Assembly (NCBI RefSeq): GCF_000429105.1
Contig: NZ_KE386848.1
Coordinates: 121,064-185,063 of the forward strand
Direction: 5' to 3'
DNA: 64,000 nucleotides
From: Schaalia suimastitidis DSM 15538
GTDB taxonomy: Bacteria > Actinomycetota > Actinomycetes > Actinomycetales > Actinomycetaceae
Below, piece by piece: positions 18,356 to 26,447 of the stretch. The notes beneath the pieces are model-generated. The model was not told the origin of the DNA. It made no database searches and was given only the letters and a program-made list of their open reading frames with translations. The translations under genes were made by a program, and so were the position numbers. The first letter of the stretch is position 1; every line of letters begins with the position of its first letter.

Positions 18356-19474
18356 GTGAACGACTACTACGAAGTTCTGGGTGTTGCCCGCGACGCCTCC
18401 GACAGTGACATCAAAAAGGCCTACCGTAAAAAAGCGCGACAACTACACCCTGATTACGGCGGGGACGAGGAGGCCTTCAAAGAGCTCTCTGTTGCCTACG
18501 AAACACTGTCGGACCCCAAGAAACGGCAAATGTACGACCTTGGTGGCCCCGACGCGGTGCGTGGCAACGGCGGCGGGATGCCGGCAGACTTTGGTGACCT
18601 TGGCGATATCCTCGGCGCAATGTTTGGTGGCGGTTTCGCTGGCGCCAGCGCAGCTGGCCCCATCCCACGTGCCCGGCGCGGCAAAGACCAGCTTGTCGGC
18701 GTCGACGTCACACTAGAAGAAGCAACATTCGGAGCCACCAAACAAATCAAAGTCAATACCTACGTGCTGTGCGAAACCTGCAAAGGCACGATGTGTGCAC
18801 CAGGGACTCATCCTGTCACCTGCTCCCAGTGTTCAGGTAGCGGCAGCCAAATCCGAGTCCAACAATCCCTTTTCGGACAGATGCGCACGCAGGTTCCCTG
18901 TGCCGCCTGCCGTGGACACGGTGACGTTATTTCCACCCCCTGCACCGAATGTGCGGGAAATGGACGTGTGCGAACCAGCCGTAATCTTTCGGTGGAAATC
19001 CCTGCTGGGGTTGATGAAGGGACACGTATTCGCCTCAGCGGCAAGGGCGAAGTTGGTCCTGGCGGTGGTGCGTCAGGTGACGTCTACCTTGAGGTGCACG
19101 AAAAGAAACACCCGGTTTTTGCTCGCCGAGGCGATCACCTCCATACCCGGATCACCATCCCCATGACGGTTGCTGCCCTGGGGACGACGTTCACCCTCGA
19201 CACGCTGGACGGTCCGCAAGAGATGACGATCGCACCAGGTACGCAACCGGGTGCCGAACTCAAACTTGCTGGTTTTGGTGTGGGGCGACTCCAACGCGGT
19301 GGCCGCGGTGACCTTTACGTCCGTGTTGACGTCGAAATACCTCGTTCACTGAGCGAGCGTGAACGTGAGCTCCTTGACGAATTCGCCTCACTACGTTCAG
19401 AAACGCGTGTGCAGACGCACCGTGAAGAGCCCAGCGTATTTGAACGCCTCCGTGACAAATTCATGGGGAATTAA
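18356..19474 (+). CDS. dnaJ: Chaperone protein DnaJ (DnaJ2-type)
   Basis: 372 residues, GTG start. DnaJ stimulates DnaK ATPase and delivers unfolded substrates. J-domain residues 3-62 contain the HPD motif at 31-33, followed by a Gly-rich region. Four zinc-binding repeats follow: CETCKGTM, CSQCSGSG, CAACRGHG and CTECAGNG. The first lacks the final glycine of CxxCxGxG, but both cysteines remain. The C-terminal substrate-binding domain follows. As second gene of the hrcA operon, it should be under CIRCE control. Confidence 0.96.
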   Translation: MNDYYEVLGVARDASDSDIKKAYRKKARQLHPDYGGDEEAFKELSVAYETLSDPKKRQMYDLGGPDAVRGNGGGMPADFGDLGDILGAMFGGGFAGASAAGPIPRARRGKDQLVGVDVTLEEATFGATKQIKVNTYVLCETCKGTMCAPGTHPVTCSQCSGSGSQIRVQQSLFGQMRTQVPCAACRGHGDVISTPCTECAGNGRVRTSRNLSVEIPAGVDEGTRIRLSGKGEVGPGGGASGDVYLEVHEKKHPVFARRGDHLHTRITIPMTVAALGTTFTLDTLDGPQEMTIAPGTQPGAELKLAGFGVGRLQRGGRGDLYVRVDVEIPRSLSERERELLDEFASLRSETRVQTHREEPSVFERLRDKFMGN

Positions 19475-19476
19475 CA

Positions 19477-20253
19477 GTGACGCGCCCAGTATTCCTGGCC
19501 GATGACCTCCAGCCTGAGGCGACAACTTGCAAGGTTGGCGCCCGTGCCGAGCTGCGTGGGGACGAGGCGCATCACGCGTGGGTGAAACGCATTGAAGTGG
19601 GGGAGCAGATCGACGTTGTTGACGGTCAAGGACTGCGCTTGACCTGTGAGGTAACGGCAATCCAGAAGTCTGCTTGTCAGCTCATCGTCCACGGCGTCGT
19701 GCAGGATAGCGCTCCAGTGGTGCCACTGACATTGGTTCAGGCACTTGCTAAAGGGGGACGCGACGAACAGGCCGTTGAAACAGCAACAGAAGTCGGAATT
19801 GACACCGTTATTCCCTGGCAATCCCATCGTGCAATTGTCCGTTGGGCCGGACCGAAGGCAGAAAAAGGAGCAGCCAAGTGGCGTCAAGTGAGTATTGCCG
19901 CAGCAAAACAAGCACGGCGGAGCTACCTGCCGCGTATCGAAACGGTCGTTGACACCGACGATCTGTGTGCGCGGGTTGCACGGGTGACACGAGGCGGTGG
20001 CGTCGTTTTCCTTTGCCACGAGGAAGCATGCGTGCCACTGGCGTCGCTACTTCGTGCCGAGTCGGATAGCCTCGCTCAGGCGGTCGAAATCATGGTAATC
20101 GTTGGTCCAGAAGGTGGTATTGGCCCCCAGGAATACGAAGCCCTTGTTACACAGGGTGCCCGACCGATTATCCTGGGCCCCCATGTTCTACGATCATCAA
20201 CAGCGGGCCCACTGGCAACCGCCCTTATCAGTGCCGCCATTGGGCGTTGGTGA
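19477..20253 (+). CDS. rsmE: 16S rRNA (uracil(1498)-N(3))-methyltransferase
   Basis: 258 residues, GTG start 2 nt after the dnaJ stop. RsmE methylates U1498 of 16S rRNA. An N-terminal PUA-like domain (LRGDEAHHAWVKRIEVGEQIDVVDGQG) is followed by the SPOUT knot with ALAKGGRDEQAVETATEVG and the SAM loop IVGPEGGIGPQEYEAL ... LGPHVLRSSTAGPLA. The position directly after dnaJ is conserved widely. Confidence 0.95.
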   Translation: MTRPVFLADDLQPEATTCKVGARAELRGDEAHHAWVKRIEVGEQIDVVDGQGLRLTCEVTAIQKSACQLIVHGVVQDSAPVVPLTLVQALAKGGRDEQAVETATEVGIDTVIPWQSHRAIVRWAGPKAEKGAAKWRQVSIAAAKQARRSYLPRIETVVDTDDLCARVARVTRGGGVVFLCHEEACVPLASLLRAESDSLAQAVEIMVIVGPEGGIGPQEYEALVTQGARPIILGPHVLRSSTAGPLATALISAAIGRW

Positions 20254-20302
20254 CTAGACTAGAAGGATCGACATCACCGCCAACGAAAGTACACCTATTT
20301 GC

Positions 20303-21334
20303 ATGAGCGACGTCCCCAGCATGACCTCCACTATTACGCGGCGCGCGACGATACCGCCAGATGTTGACCCGCTGACTGTACTGGGCACATCCGACCAGGT
20401 TCTGCGAGCCTTAGAGGCAGGTTATCCGCGTGTGCGCTTCCTAGTGTTAGGCCGCGAAATCAGCGTGACAGGTCCGATAGATGATGTCGAATCAGCCGCG
20501 CATCTTCTGGTCGAATTGATTGAAGCGGCACGGCGAGGCGAAGCACTGGATGCGCAATCGGTGGGATATGCCGTCAATATGCTGTCGGCATCAACACTGG
20601 CCATGCGACCTGCCGACGAAATACTGTCAGTACGCGGCAAATCCATCCGCCCGAAATCACCTGGACAAAAAGCCTACGTTGACGCCATCGACCGTTCCAC
20701 CGTCGTTTTTGGAATTGGGCCAGCAGGGACAGGCAAAACCTACCTGGCGATGGCACAGGCGGTCCAACGACTATTGTCCGGCCAGGTTCGCCGCATCGTA
20801 TTGACCCGGCCTGCTGTTGAGGCAGGGGAGAACCTGGGGTTTTTACCTGGCACCCTCACTGACAAAATCGACCCGTATCTGCGTCCGCTCTATGATGCTT
20901 TGAAAGATATGCTTGATGCCGACGCCCTACCAAAACTCATGGCGGCTGGCACGATTGAGGTGGCGCCACTTGCCTATATGCGCGGACGAACCCTCAACGA
21001 TTCCTTCATTATTTTGGACGAGGCACAAAATACGACCGCGGCGCAGATGAAAATGTTCCTCACACGCCTTGGTTTCAACTCTCAAATCGTCGTCACAGGT
21101 GACACCTCGCAGATCGACCTGCCGGGTAGTGCACAATCAGGCCTTGTCGTCGTCGAGGATATCCTTGGCGGCATTGACGGCATCGAATTTTGCTATCTGA
21201 CCAGCGCAGACGTCGTCCGACATACCCTAGTTGGTCATATTATCGATGCATACGACCGGTGGGATCGCCACAGTGAGGCGCTACGTCGTACCCGCACACG
21301 TGAGGGCCGCAATATTCGGCGCCGTCGGCGGTAG
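20303..21334 (+). CDS. PhoH family protein (PhoH-like ATPase)
   Basis: 343 residues. A KH-like N-terminal part is followed by the PhoH P-loop ATPase domain with Walker A GPAGTGKTYLA and Walker B FIILDEAQNTT. The C-terminus is very basic (RTRTREGRNIRRRRR). PhoH-type proteins next to ybeY are thought to act in RNA processing or ribosome quality control; biochemical activity varies in the family. ATG 20303; TACACC lies 7 nt upstream, a weak match to the leaderless pattern seen elsewhere here. ybeY follows 16 nt downstream. Confidence 0.93.
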   Translation: MSDVPSMTSTITRRATIPPDVDPLTVLGTSDQVLRALEAGYPRVRFLVLGREISVTGPIDDVESAAHLLVELIEAARRGEALDAQSVGYAVNMLSASTLAMRPADEILSVRGKSIRPKSPGQKAYVDAIDRSTVVFGIGPAGTGKTYLAMAQAVQRLLSGQVRRIVLTRPAVEAGENLGFLPGTLTDKIDPYLRPLYDALKDMLDADALPKLMAAGTIEVAPLAYMRGRTLNDSFIILDEAQNTTAAQMKMFLTRLGFNSQIVVTGDTSQIDLPGSAQSGLVVVEDILGGIDGIEFCYLTSADVVRHTLVGHIIDAYDRWDRHSEALRRTRTREGRNIRRRRR

Positions 21335-21350
21335 ATAAGGAAGAGGCACT

Positions 21351-21800
21351 ATGACCGAAGTTCTCAACGAAACGACCTACGATATCGACTGTCACGAATT
21401 TGTTGAATTGGCCGACCATGTTCTCACTGCAATGCATGTGTCTAACGCTGTTGAACTCAATATTGTCTTTATTGAGCCTGGCCCGATGGAAGACCTGCAT
21501 CTGCGGTGGCTTGACTTGCCTGGTCCAACCGATGTGATGAGTTTTCCTATGGATGAGTTGCGACCAGGTACGCCCGATAAACCCACCTCCACAGGCACAT
21601 TGGGTGATATCTGCATTTGCCCCCAGGTTGCTGAACAACAGGCAAGGGACGCAGGACACTCGACGGCAGAGGAAATGTTGATGCTCGCCACCCACGGTAT
21701 GCTCCACCTTCTGGGGTATGACCACGCCGAGGACGCAGAACGTGAAGAAATGTTTGCGCTCCAACGCAAATTACTCCTCACATTCCTTGCACGGCGATAA
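21351..21800 (+). CDS. ybeY: Endoribonuclease YbeY (rRNA maturation factor)
   Basis: 149 residues. YbeY is a single-strand-specific metal-dependent RNase needed for 16S rRNA 3'-end maturation and ribosome quality control. The zinc motif THGMLHLLGYDH is intact, and DLPGPTDVMSFPMDEL is the conserved upstream block. The ribosome-binding site AAGGAAG precedes ATG 21351. It sits in the usual phoH-ybeY-corC-era order. Confidence 0.96.
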   Translation: MTEVLNETTYDIDCHEFVELADHVLTAMHVSNAVELNIVFIEPGPMEDLHLRWLDLPGPTDVMSFPMDELRPGTPDKPTSTGTLGDICICPQVAEQQARDAGHSTAEEMLMLATHGMLHLLGYDHAEDAEREEMFALQRKLLLTFLARR

Positions 21801-21821
21801 CACGATGAATACGTCAACGCC

Positions 21822-23132
21822 ATGAGTGCCGCCTCGACTTTACCATTCGCTGTTTCCATTACTGCCGCGCTCGCTGCACTACTGGTGGCCCTGGTCCTAT
21901 CTGCCGTTGAAAGTGCGTTGGCCCGCCTGTCGCGTGCCAGCGTCCAAGACATGGTTGACGAGGACAAGAAGAATGCGACGCTCCTTGCGGGCTTGCTCGC
22001 ACATAGGTCCCGTACCGAATTGGCTTTACGAGGGCTAAGGACCTTGAGTCAAACGATCCTCGTCATGGCTATCACCCTTGTCTTTGTGAGGACTTCCCTG
22101 CCGCTGTGGGCAATCGCGTTGTTATCACTGCTTATTGCTGCCGTCAGTCAATTCGTGGCCGTATCGCTGATTGCCACCCGATGGGGTGGGCGTCGCCCAG
22201 AAAAGGTGGCATTGTGGGCAGCCCCATGGACTTCGAGCTTGGTCAAAATCTCCCACGTTTTTGACCCCTTTATTGTGGCTCTACGTGGATGGTTCCCTGC
22301 GCCCAGCCGAACAGAGGCCGAAGCACGCGCCGAAATGGCTGAGGACCTGCGCGAAATGGTGGACCAAGTGGGGGAGACCGAACTTCTTGAAGCTGAAGAT
22401 CGTCAGATGCTGCGATCTGTCTTTGAACTTGGGCGAACACTGGTGCGCGAAGTGATGGTGCCGCGGACCGAAATGGTGACTGCCGATGCTGATTTACCTG
22501 CCCGAAAGGCGCTTCGTCTTTTTGTGCGCTCAGGTTTTTCCCGTATCCCTGTCGTTGGAGACGATGTTGACGACGTGCGCGGTGTCTTGTATTTCAAGGA
22601 TGTTGTCCAACGCATGGAAGCAGCGGAAGGGCAGCTCAGCCTCGTTGCGGAACAAATGATGCGTCCAGCAGAGTTCACCGTCGAAACAAAACCAGCTGAT
22701 GACCTGCTACGCCATATGCAGGCCGAGCACTACCACCTTGCCCTAGTCGTCGACGAATACGGAGGTATCTCCGGTTTAGTCACCTTGGAAGACCTCATCG
22801 AAGAAGTTGTCGGCGAACTTACCGACGAACACGATCGCAATGTTGTCGAACCTGAAGAATTACCTGATGGTTCATGGCGTGTCCCAGCCCGTTTTAGTGT
22901 CTGGGAAGTGGGCGAGCTACTGGGCATTGAGATCGACGACGAAGATGTTGATTCAGTAGGTGGTCTCCTCGCCAAAGCGATCGGTAAAGTGCCGCTACCT
23001 GGTGCTGAAGGGGACCTCGCTGGATTACATATGATGGCAGAAGAAGCCCGCGGACGGCGTCGCCAAGTTGGTACCATTGTGTGTTCCCTGTCTGCCTCAC
23101 ATGTAGAACCGTCACCCATCCAGGAGGACTGA
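21822..23132 (+). CDS. Hemolysin C/CorC family protein (CNNM and CBS domains)
   Basis: 436 residues. An N-terminal CNNM/DUF21 membrane domain of three to four helices (residues about 1-145) is followed by an acidic linker, a CBS pair from about 200 ([16 protein letters not shown] ... [25 protein letters not shown]), and a CorC_HlyC transporter-associated domain. Such proteins are linked to magnesium efflux or homeostasis. It is co-linear with ybeY (21-nt gap) and era (1-nt gap). Confidence 0.93.
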   Translation: MSAASTLPFAVSITAALAALLVALVLSAVESALARLSRASVQDMVDEDKKNATLLAGLLAHRSRTELALRGLRTLSQTILVMAITLVFVRTSLPLWAIALLSLLIAAVSQFVAVSLIATRWGGRRPEKVALWAAPWTSSLVKISHVFDPFIVALRGWFPAPSRTEAEARAEMAEDLREMVDQVGETELLEAEDRQMLRSVFELGRTLVREVMVPRTEMVTADADLPARKALRLFVRSGFSRIPVVGDDVDDVRGVLYFKDVVQRMEAAEGQLSLVAEQMMRPAEFTVETKPADDLLRHMQAEHYHLALVVDEYGGISGLVTLEDLIEEVVGELTDEHDRNVVEPEELPDGSWRVPARFSVWEVGELLGIEIDDEDVDSVGGLLAKAIGKVPLPGAEGDLAGLHMMAEEARGRRRQVGTIVCSLSASHVEPSPIQED

Positions 23133-23133
23133 C

Positions 23134-24255
23134 ATGCACTTTCCCAGTGACGACGAATTAATGGCCGGGCCCAACGCATTCGATGGGGTAGATCTCGATG
23201 CGCTTGTAGAGGATGAGGACAGTCAAAGCGCAGCGAGCGATGAATGGGACGACGACGTCGACGAGGCGCAGATGCAGGCCGATATTGCCGACCTTAAGGC
23301 ATTGCGTGACGAGGCAAACGCTGGAGCTGGCCTATTGGCGCCTGATTATCCCGACGACTTCCGCGCAGGTTTCGTGTCCATCGTCGGTCGCCCTAATGTT
23401 GGCAAGTCGACGCTGACGAATGCTTTAGTCGGACACAAGGTGGCGATTACCTCGGGTCGCCCCGAGACAACACGCCACAATATTCGTGGCATCGTTCACC
23501 GCCCCCAATCCCAACTGGTGCTGGTCGACACCCCCGGATATCACCGGCCGCGCACGTTACTGGGCAAGCGCCTCAATGACATGGTTCGTGAGGCGCTGGC
23601 TGAAGTGGATTGTGTAGTCTTTTGCCTGCCTGCAAATCAACGCATCGGCCCGGGTGACCAGTTCATTGCGCGAGAATTACGTGATATCCGCCGCCCCATC
23701 ATTGCAGTTGCCACCAAATGTGACACGGTGCCACGTGAACGGGTGATGAAACACCTGATCGCCATTGAACGGTTAGGGGAGTGGGCAGCGATTGTGCCCG
23801 TATCAAGCCACGAAGGTAAAGGTATTGACACCCTAATTGACGTATTGTCCCAGCATGTGCCGCTGTCACCGCCGTTGTACCCTGCGGACGATATTACCGA
23901 TGAGTCACGCGACACCTTGATCGCTGAGTTCATTCGTGAAGCCGCGCTTGAGGGCATCCACGACGAACTTCCTCACTCTCTGGCTGTGCAGGTCGAAGAG
24001 ATCATTGAGCGTCCAGCCCGTGAAGGCGACACCCGTAAGCCCCTGCTGGATGTTCATGTTAACGTCTACGTTGAACGTGACTCTCAAAAGGCCATCATCA
24101 TTGGTCGACGTGGTGCCCGCCTCAAAGAAATCGGGACAAAGGCACGCGCCCAGATCGAAGAGCTCCTTGGGAGGCGCATCTACCTCGACCTGCATGTGCG
24201 CACTGCGAAAGATTGGCAATCCGATCCAAAGATGCTGGGAAGGCTCGGTTTCTAA
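23134..24255 (+). CDS. era: GTPase Era with an acidic N-terminal extension
   Basis: 373 residues; typical Era is about 300. Era binds the 3' end of 16S rRNA during 30S assembly. G1 is GRPNVGKS at residues 85-92, G3 DTPGY, G4 TKCD (Thr for the usual Asn), and a C-terminal KH domain includes [21 protein letters not shown]. The first 75 residues form an acidic segment ([19 protein letters not shown]). The start is well supported: AGGAGG ends 6 nt before ATG 23134, so the extension is real. The final codons are partly duplicated downstream. Confidence 0.96.
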   Translation: MHFPSDDELMAGPNAFDGVDLDALVEDEDSQSAASDEWDDDVDEAQMQADIADLKALRDEANAGAGLLAPDYPDDFRAGFVSIVGRPNVGKSTLTNALVGHKVAITSGRPETTRHNIRGIVHRPQSQLVLVDTPGYHRPRTLLGKRLNDMVREALAEVDCVVFCLPANQRIGPGDQFIARELRDIRRPIIAVATKCDTVPRERVMKHLIAIERLGEWAAIVPVSSHEGKGIDTLIDVLSQHVPLSPPLYPADDITDESRDTLIAEFIREAALEGIHDELPHSLAVQVEEIIERPAREGDTRKPLLDVHVNVYVERDSQKAIIIGRRGARLKEIGTKARAQIEELLGRRIYLDLHVRTAKDWQSDPKMLGRLGF

Positions 24256-24295
24256 AGTCACGCCATGGCGCTGGAAAGGCTCGCTTTTTAAGGTC
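24234..24295. repeat. Imperfect direct repeat of the era 3' end
   Basis: A 26-base segment ending just after the era stop (24234-24259) recurs at 24270-24295 with 22 of 26 identical bases and a 36-base offset. Both copies include the TTTxTAAxGTC context of the stop codon. It looks like a local duplication. Confidence 0.8.
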
Positions 24296-24312
24296 GAGCA
24301 ACGAAAAGCGCC
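24267..24312 (+). terminator. Interrupted hairpin downstream of era
   Basis: GGCGCT (24267-24272) pairs with AGCGCC (24307-24312), and inner GCTCG (24279-24283) pairs with CGAGC (24295-24299). The second copy of the era-end repeat supplies one arm. There is no T-tail after it, so this may be a weak terminator or a 3' stabiliser. Confidence 0.45.
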
Positions 24313-24360
24313 AAGCGTCCACGATACGTACGCGGCGGACCAAGGGACGCGAGATGTCGT

Positions 24361-24372
24361 TAGAGTGACACC
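24361..24372 (+). promoter_or_regulatory. -10 element of the leucine leader transcript
   Basis: TAGAGT (24361-24366) lies 6 nt before the ATG of the leader peptide, so the transcript probably begins at that codon. Confidence 0.65.
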
Positions 24373-24414
24373 ATGCGTCAATCGCTGCTGCTTATTCGCC
24401 GCGTCGGGGCCTGA
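24373..24414 (+). CDS. leuA leader peptide (13 codons, three consecutive Leu codons)
   Basis: ATG 24373 to TGA 24414 encodes MRQSLLLIRRVGA. The Leu-Leu-Leu-Ile-Arg-Arg-Val run matches the leader peptides predicted and studied upstream of leuA in other actinobacteria, where ribosome stalling at Leu codons controls the downstream gene. It has no Shine-Dalgarno site and is probably translated leaderless from TAGAGT 6 nt upstream. The stop codon is 83 nt before leuA. Its last five codons form one arm of the following stem-loop, the arrangement needed for attenuation. Confidence 0.82.
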   Translation: MRQSLLLIRRVGA

Positions 24415-24468
24415 AAGGGCTGGAACCCCGCCGCGGAGTTTGTCGTATCCGGTCCACCGCCTCGACAA
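24399..24468 (+). promoter_or_regulatory. Leucine attenuator: two consecutive stem-loops between leader peptide and leuA
   Basis: Stem 1: CCGCG-T-CGGGG (24399-24409) pairs with CCCCG-C-CGCGG (24426-24436), 10 pairs and one mismatch, overlapping the leader stop codon. Stem 2: TTGTCG (24440-24445) pairs with CGACAA (24463-24468). There is no U-run, so control could act on leuA translation or through Rho rather than by a classical terminator. Confidence 0.7.
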
Positions 24469-24497
24469 TCACACCCACAGAAGCAGAAAGCACAGCA

Positions 24498-26252
24498 ATG
24501 AAAACGACCGCATCCGTACCTCGTCCAGCCTCCAGTGGAATGCCTGTGGCTAAATATCGGCCGTTCCTTGAAACGAACCCCGTTGACCTGCCTGACCGGC
24601 AATGGCCGTCACAACGCATCACCATCGCCCCACGTTGGCTCTCCACAGACCTGCGCGATGGTAACCAAGCCCTGATCGAACCCATGGACCCTGTGCGTAA
24701 ACGCCGCATGTTTGACCTGTTGGTATCTATGGGCTACAAGGAAATCGAAATAGGCTTCCCCGCTGCCTCCCAAACCGACTTTGATTTCGTCCGCTCCCTG
24801 GTTGACTCCGATGCGGTGCCAGACGACGTAACATTGTCGGTTCTCACCCAGTCGCGCAGCGAACTCATTGAACGTACCTTGGATGCGCTGGTCGGCTTAC
24901 CACGCGCTACCGTTCACCTGTACAACGCGACATCGCCGCTGTTCCGTCAGCTTGTTTTCCGCAATGACAAAGCGCAAACGGTTGACCTTGCGGTCACTGG
25001 CACCCAGGAAGTAATCGCCCGCGCAGAAAAGGTGCTGGACGACGACACCATCTTCGGCTTTGAATACTCGCCGGAAATCTTTGTCGACACCGAACTTGAT
25101 TTTGCCTTGGAAATTTGCGAATCCGTCATGGACGTATGGCAGCCTGAAGCGGATCGAGAAATAATCCTCAACCTTCCGGCAACTGTGGAACGCGCAACCC
25201 CCAATGTTTACGCCGACCAGATCGAATATATGAGCCGGAACCTGTCACGGCGTGACTACATCGCCTTATCTGCGCACCCACATAATGATCGCGGCACCGG
25301 GATTGCCTCAGCAGAACTTGCCATACTGGCCGGTGCAGACCGGGTGGAAGGATGCTTGCTTGGGCAGGGAGAACGCACCGGCAATGTCGACCTGGTGACC
25401 TTGGGCTTGAATCTTTTTAGTCAAGGTATCGACCCGGGGATTGACTTTTCCAATGTGGACGAGATTCGACGCACCGTCGAATACTGCACCTCAATGGAAA
25501 CGCCACCGCGCAGTCCCTACGTTGGCGACCTGGTGTACACAAGTTTTTCAGGCTCACATCAAGACGCAATTAAGAAAGGTTTCTCGGCACGTAAAGCCAA
25601 GGTGGCTGCTGCGGGCGGCAACGAAGAGGCTGTGGTGTGGGAACTGCCGTATCTGCCTATCGACCCACACGATGTTGGTCGCTCCTACGAGGCGGTGGTG
25701 CGTGTGAACTCCCAGTCCGGTAAGGGCGGTATCGCTTACCTCATGTCAACCTCGCATAGCTTGGAACTACCTCGTCGCCTGCAGGTGGAGTTCTCCCGGA
25801 TTGTGCAGCGTCATACTGATACCTACGGTGGTGAAATCGATGCCGATAATCTGTGGAAGATTTTTGCTGACGAGTACTTACCTACGTCAGCAGCGAAAGA
25901 TCTGACGCCGTGGGGACGCTTTGAACTGGGGCGTTCACGTGTCCACACTTCCGACGATGAGCGTGTCGAACTGAGTGCCGTCGTGAAAGACCGCGGTGCT
26001 GATGTAGAGGTCCAAGCTCACGGCAATGGTCCCATTGATGCTTTTGTTCAAGCGATGCACGGCTTTGACCTAGACGTGCGTATCCTTGACTACGCTGAAC
26101 ACGCGATGAGCCAGGGTCGTGATGCGAAGGCTGCCTCCTATGTGGAGGCGGCGGTTGACGGCAAGATCGTGTGGGGTGTTGGTATTGATGCCTCAATTAC
26201 GCGAGCAACATACAAAGCAGTAATCTCTGCTGTCAACCGAGCCTTACGGTAG
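24498..26252 (+). CDS. leuA: 2-isopropylmalate synthase
   Basis: 584 residues. It condenses acetyl-CoA with 2-ketoisovalerate, the first committed step of leucine synthesis. Visible are STDLRDGNQALIEPM (HMGL-like active-site start), HPHNDRGTG (metal-binding His pair), VEGCLLGQGERTGNVDLVTL, and the C-terminal regulatory LeuA dimer domain from about 440, which normally gives leucine feedback inhibition. It is the long actinobacterial class. ATG 24498 lacks a strong ribosome-binding site, in line with control by the leader upstream. A shared terminator lies 145 nt downstream. Confidence 0.97.
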   Translation: MKTTASVPRPASSGMPVAKYRPFLETNPVDLPDRQWPSQRITIAPRWLSTDLRDGNQALIEPMDPVRKRRMFDLLVSMGYKEIEIGFPAASQTDFDFVRSLVDSDAVPDDVTLSVLTQSRSELIERTLDALVGLPRATVHLYNATSPLFRQLVFRNDKAQTVDLAVTGTQEVIARAEKVLDDDTIFGFEYSPEIFVDTELDFALEICESVMDVWQPEADREIILNLPATVERATPNVYADQIEYMSRNLSRRDYIALSAHPHNDRGTGIASAELAILAGADRVEGCLLGQGERTGNVDLVTLGLNLFSQGIDPGIDFSNVDEIRRTVEYCTSMETPPRSPYVGDLVYTSFSGSHQDAIKKGFSARKAKVAAAGGNEEAVVWELPYLPIDPHDVGRSYEAVVRVNSQSGKGGIAYLMSTSHSLELPRRLQVEFSRIVQRHTDTYGGEIDADNLWKIFADEYLPTSAAKDLTPWGRFELGRSRVHTSDDERVELSAVVKDRGADVEVQAHGNGPIDAFVQAMHGFDLDVRILDYAEHAMSQGRDAKAASYVEAAVDGKIVWGVGIDASITRATYKAVISAVNRALR

Positions 26253-26396
26253 ATCTTCCTGCGTTGCGTGACAACTGGAGGCAAATATCGCCCAGAAAAA
26301 GAGGACGTATTTGCAGCCTTACTATCAGGCGGTACCCAGCTTCCACACAATCTGCGACATGATGCTTCAGGTGACATGTCAGGCAGTGCAGCCCAT

Positions 26397-26430
26397 CGGT
26401 GGCTCGCACAGGTACACAGGCGAGCCACCG
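26397..26430. terminator. Bidirectional terminator between leuA and the surface protease gene
   Basis: CGGTGGCTCGC (26397-26407) and GCGAGCCACCG (26420-26430) are perfect 11-bp arms around a 12-nt loop, placed between convergent genes. Confidence 0.85.
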
Positions 26431-26447
26431 AATTGGGCGTAGGGGCA

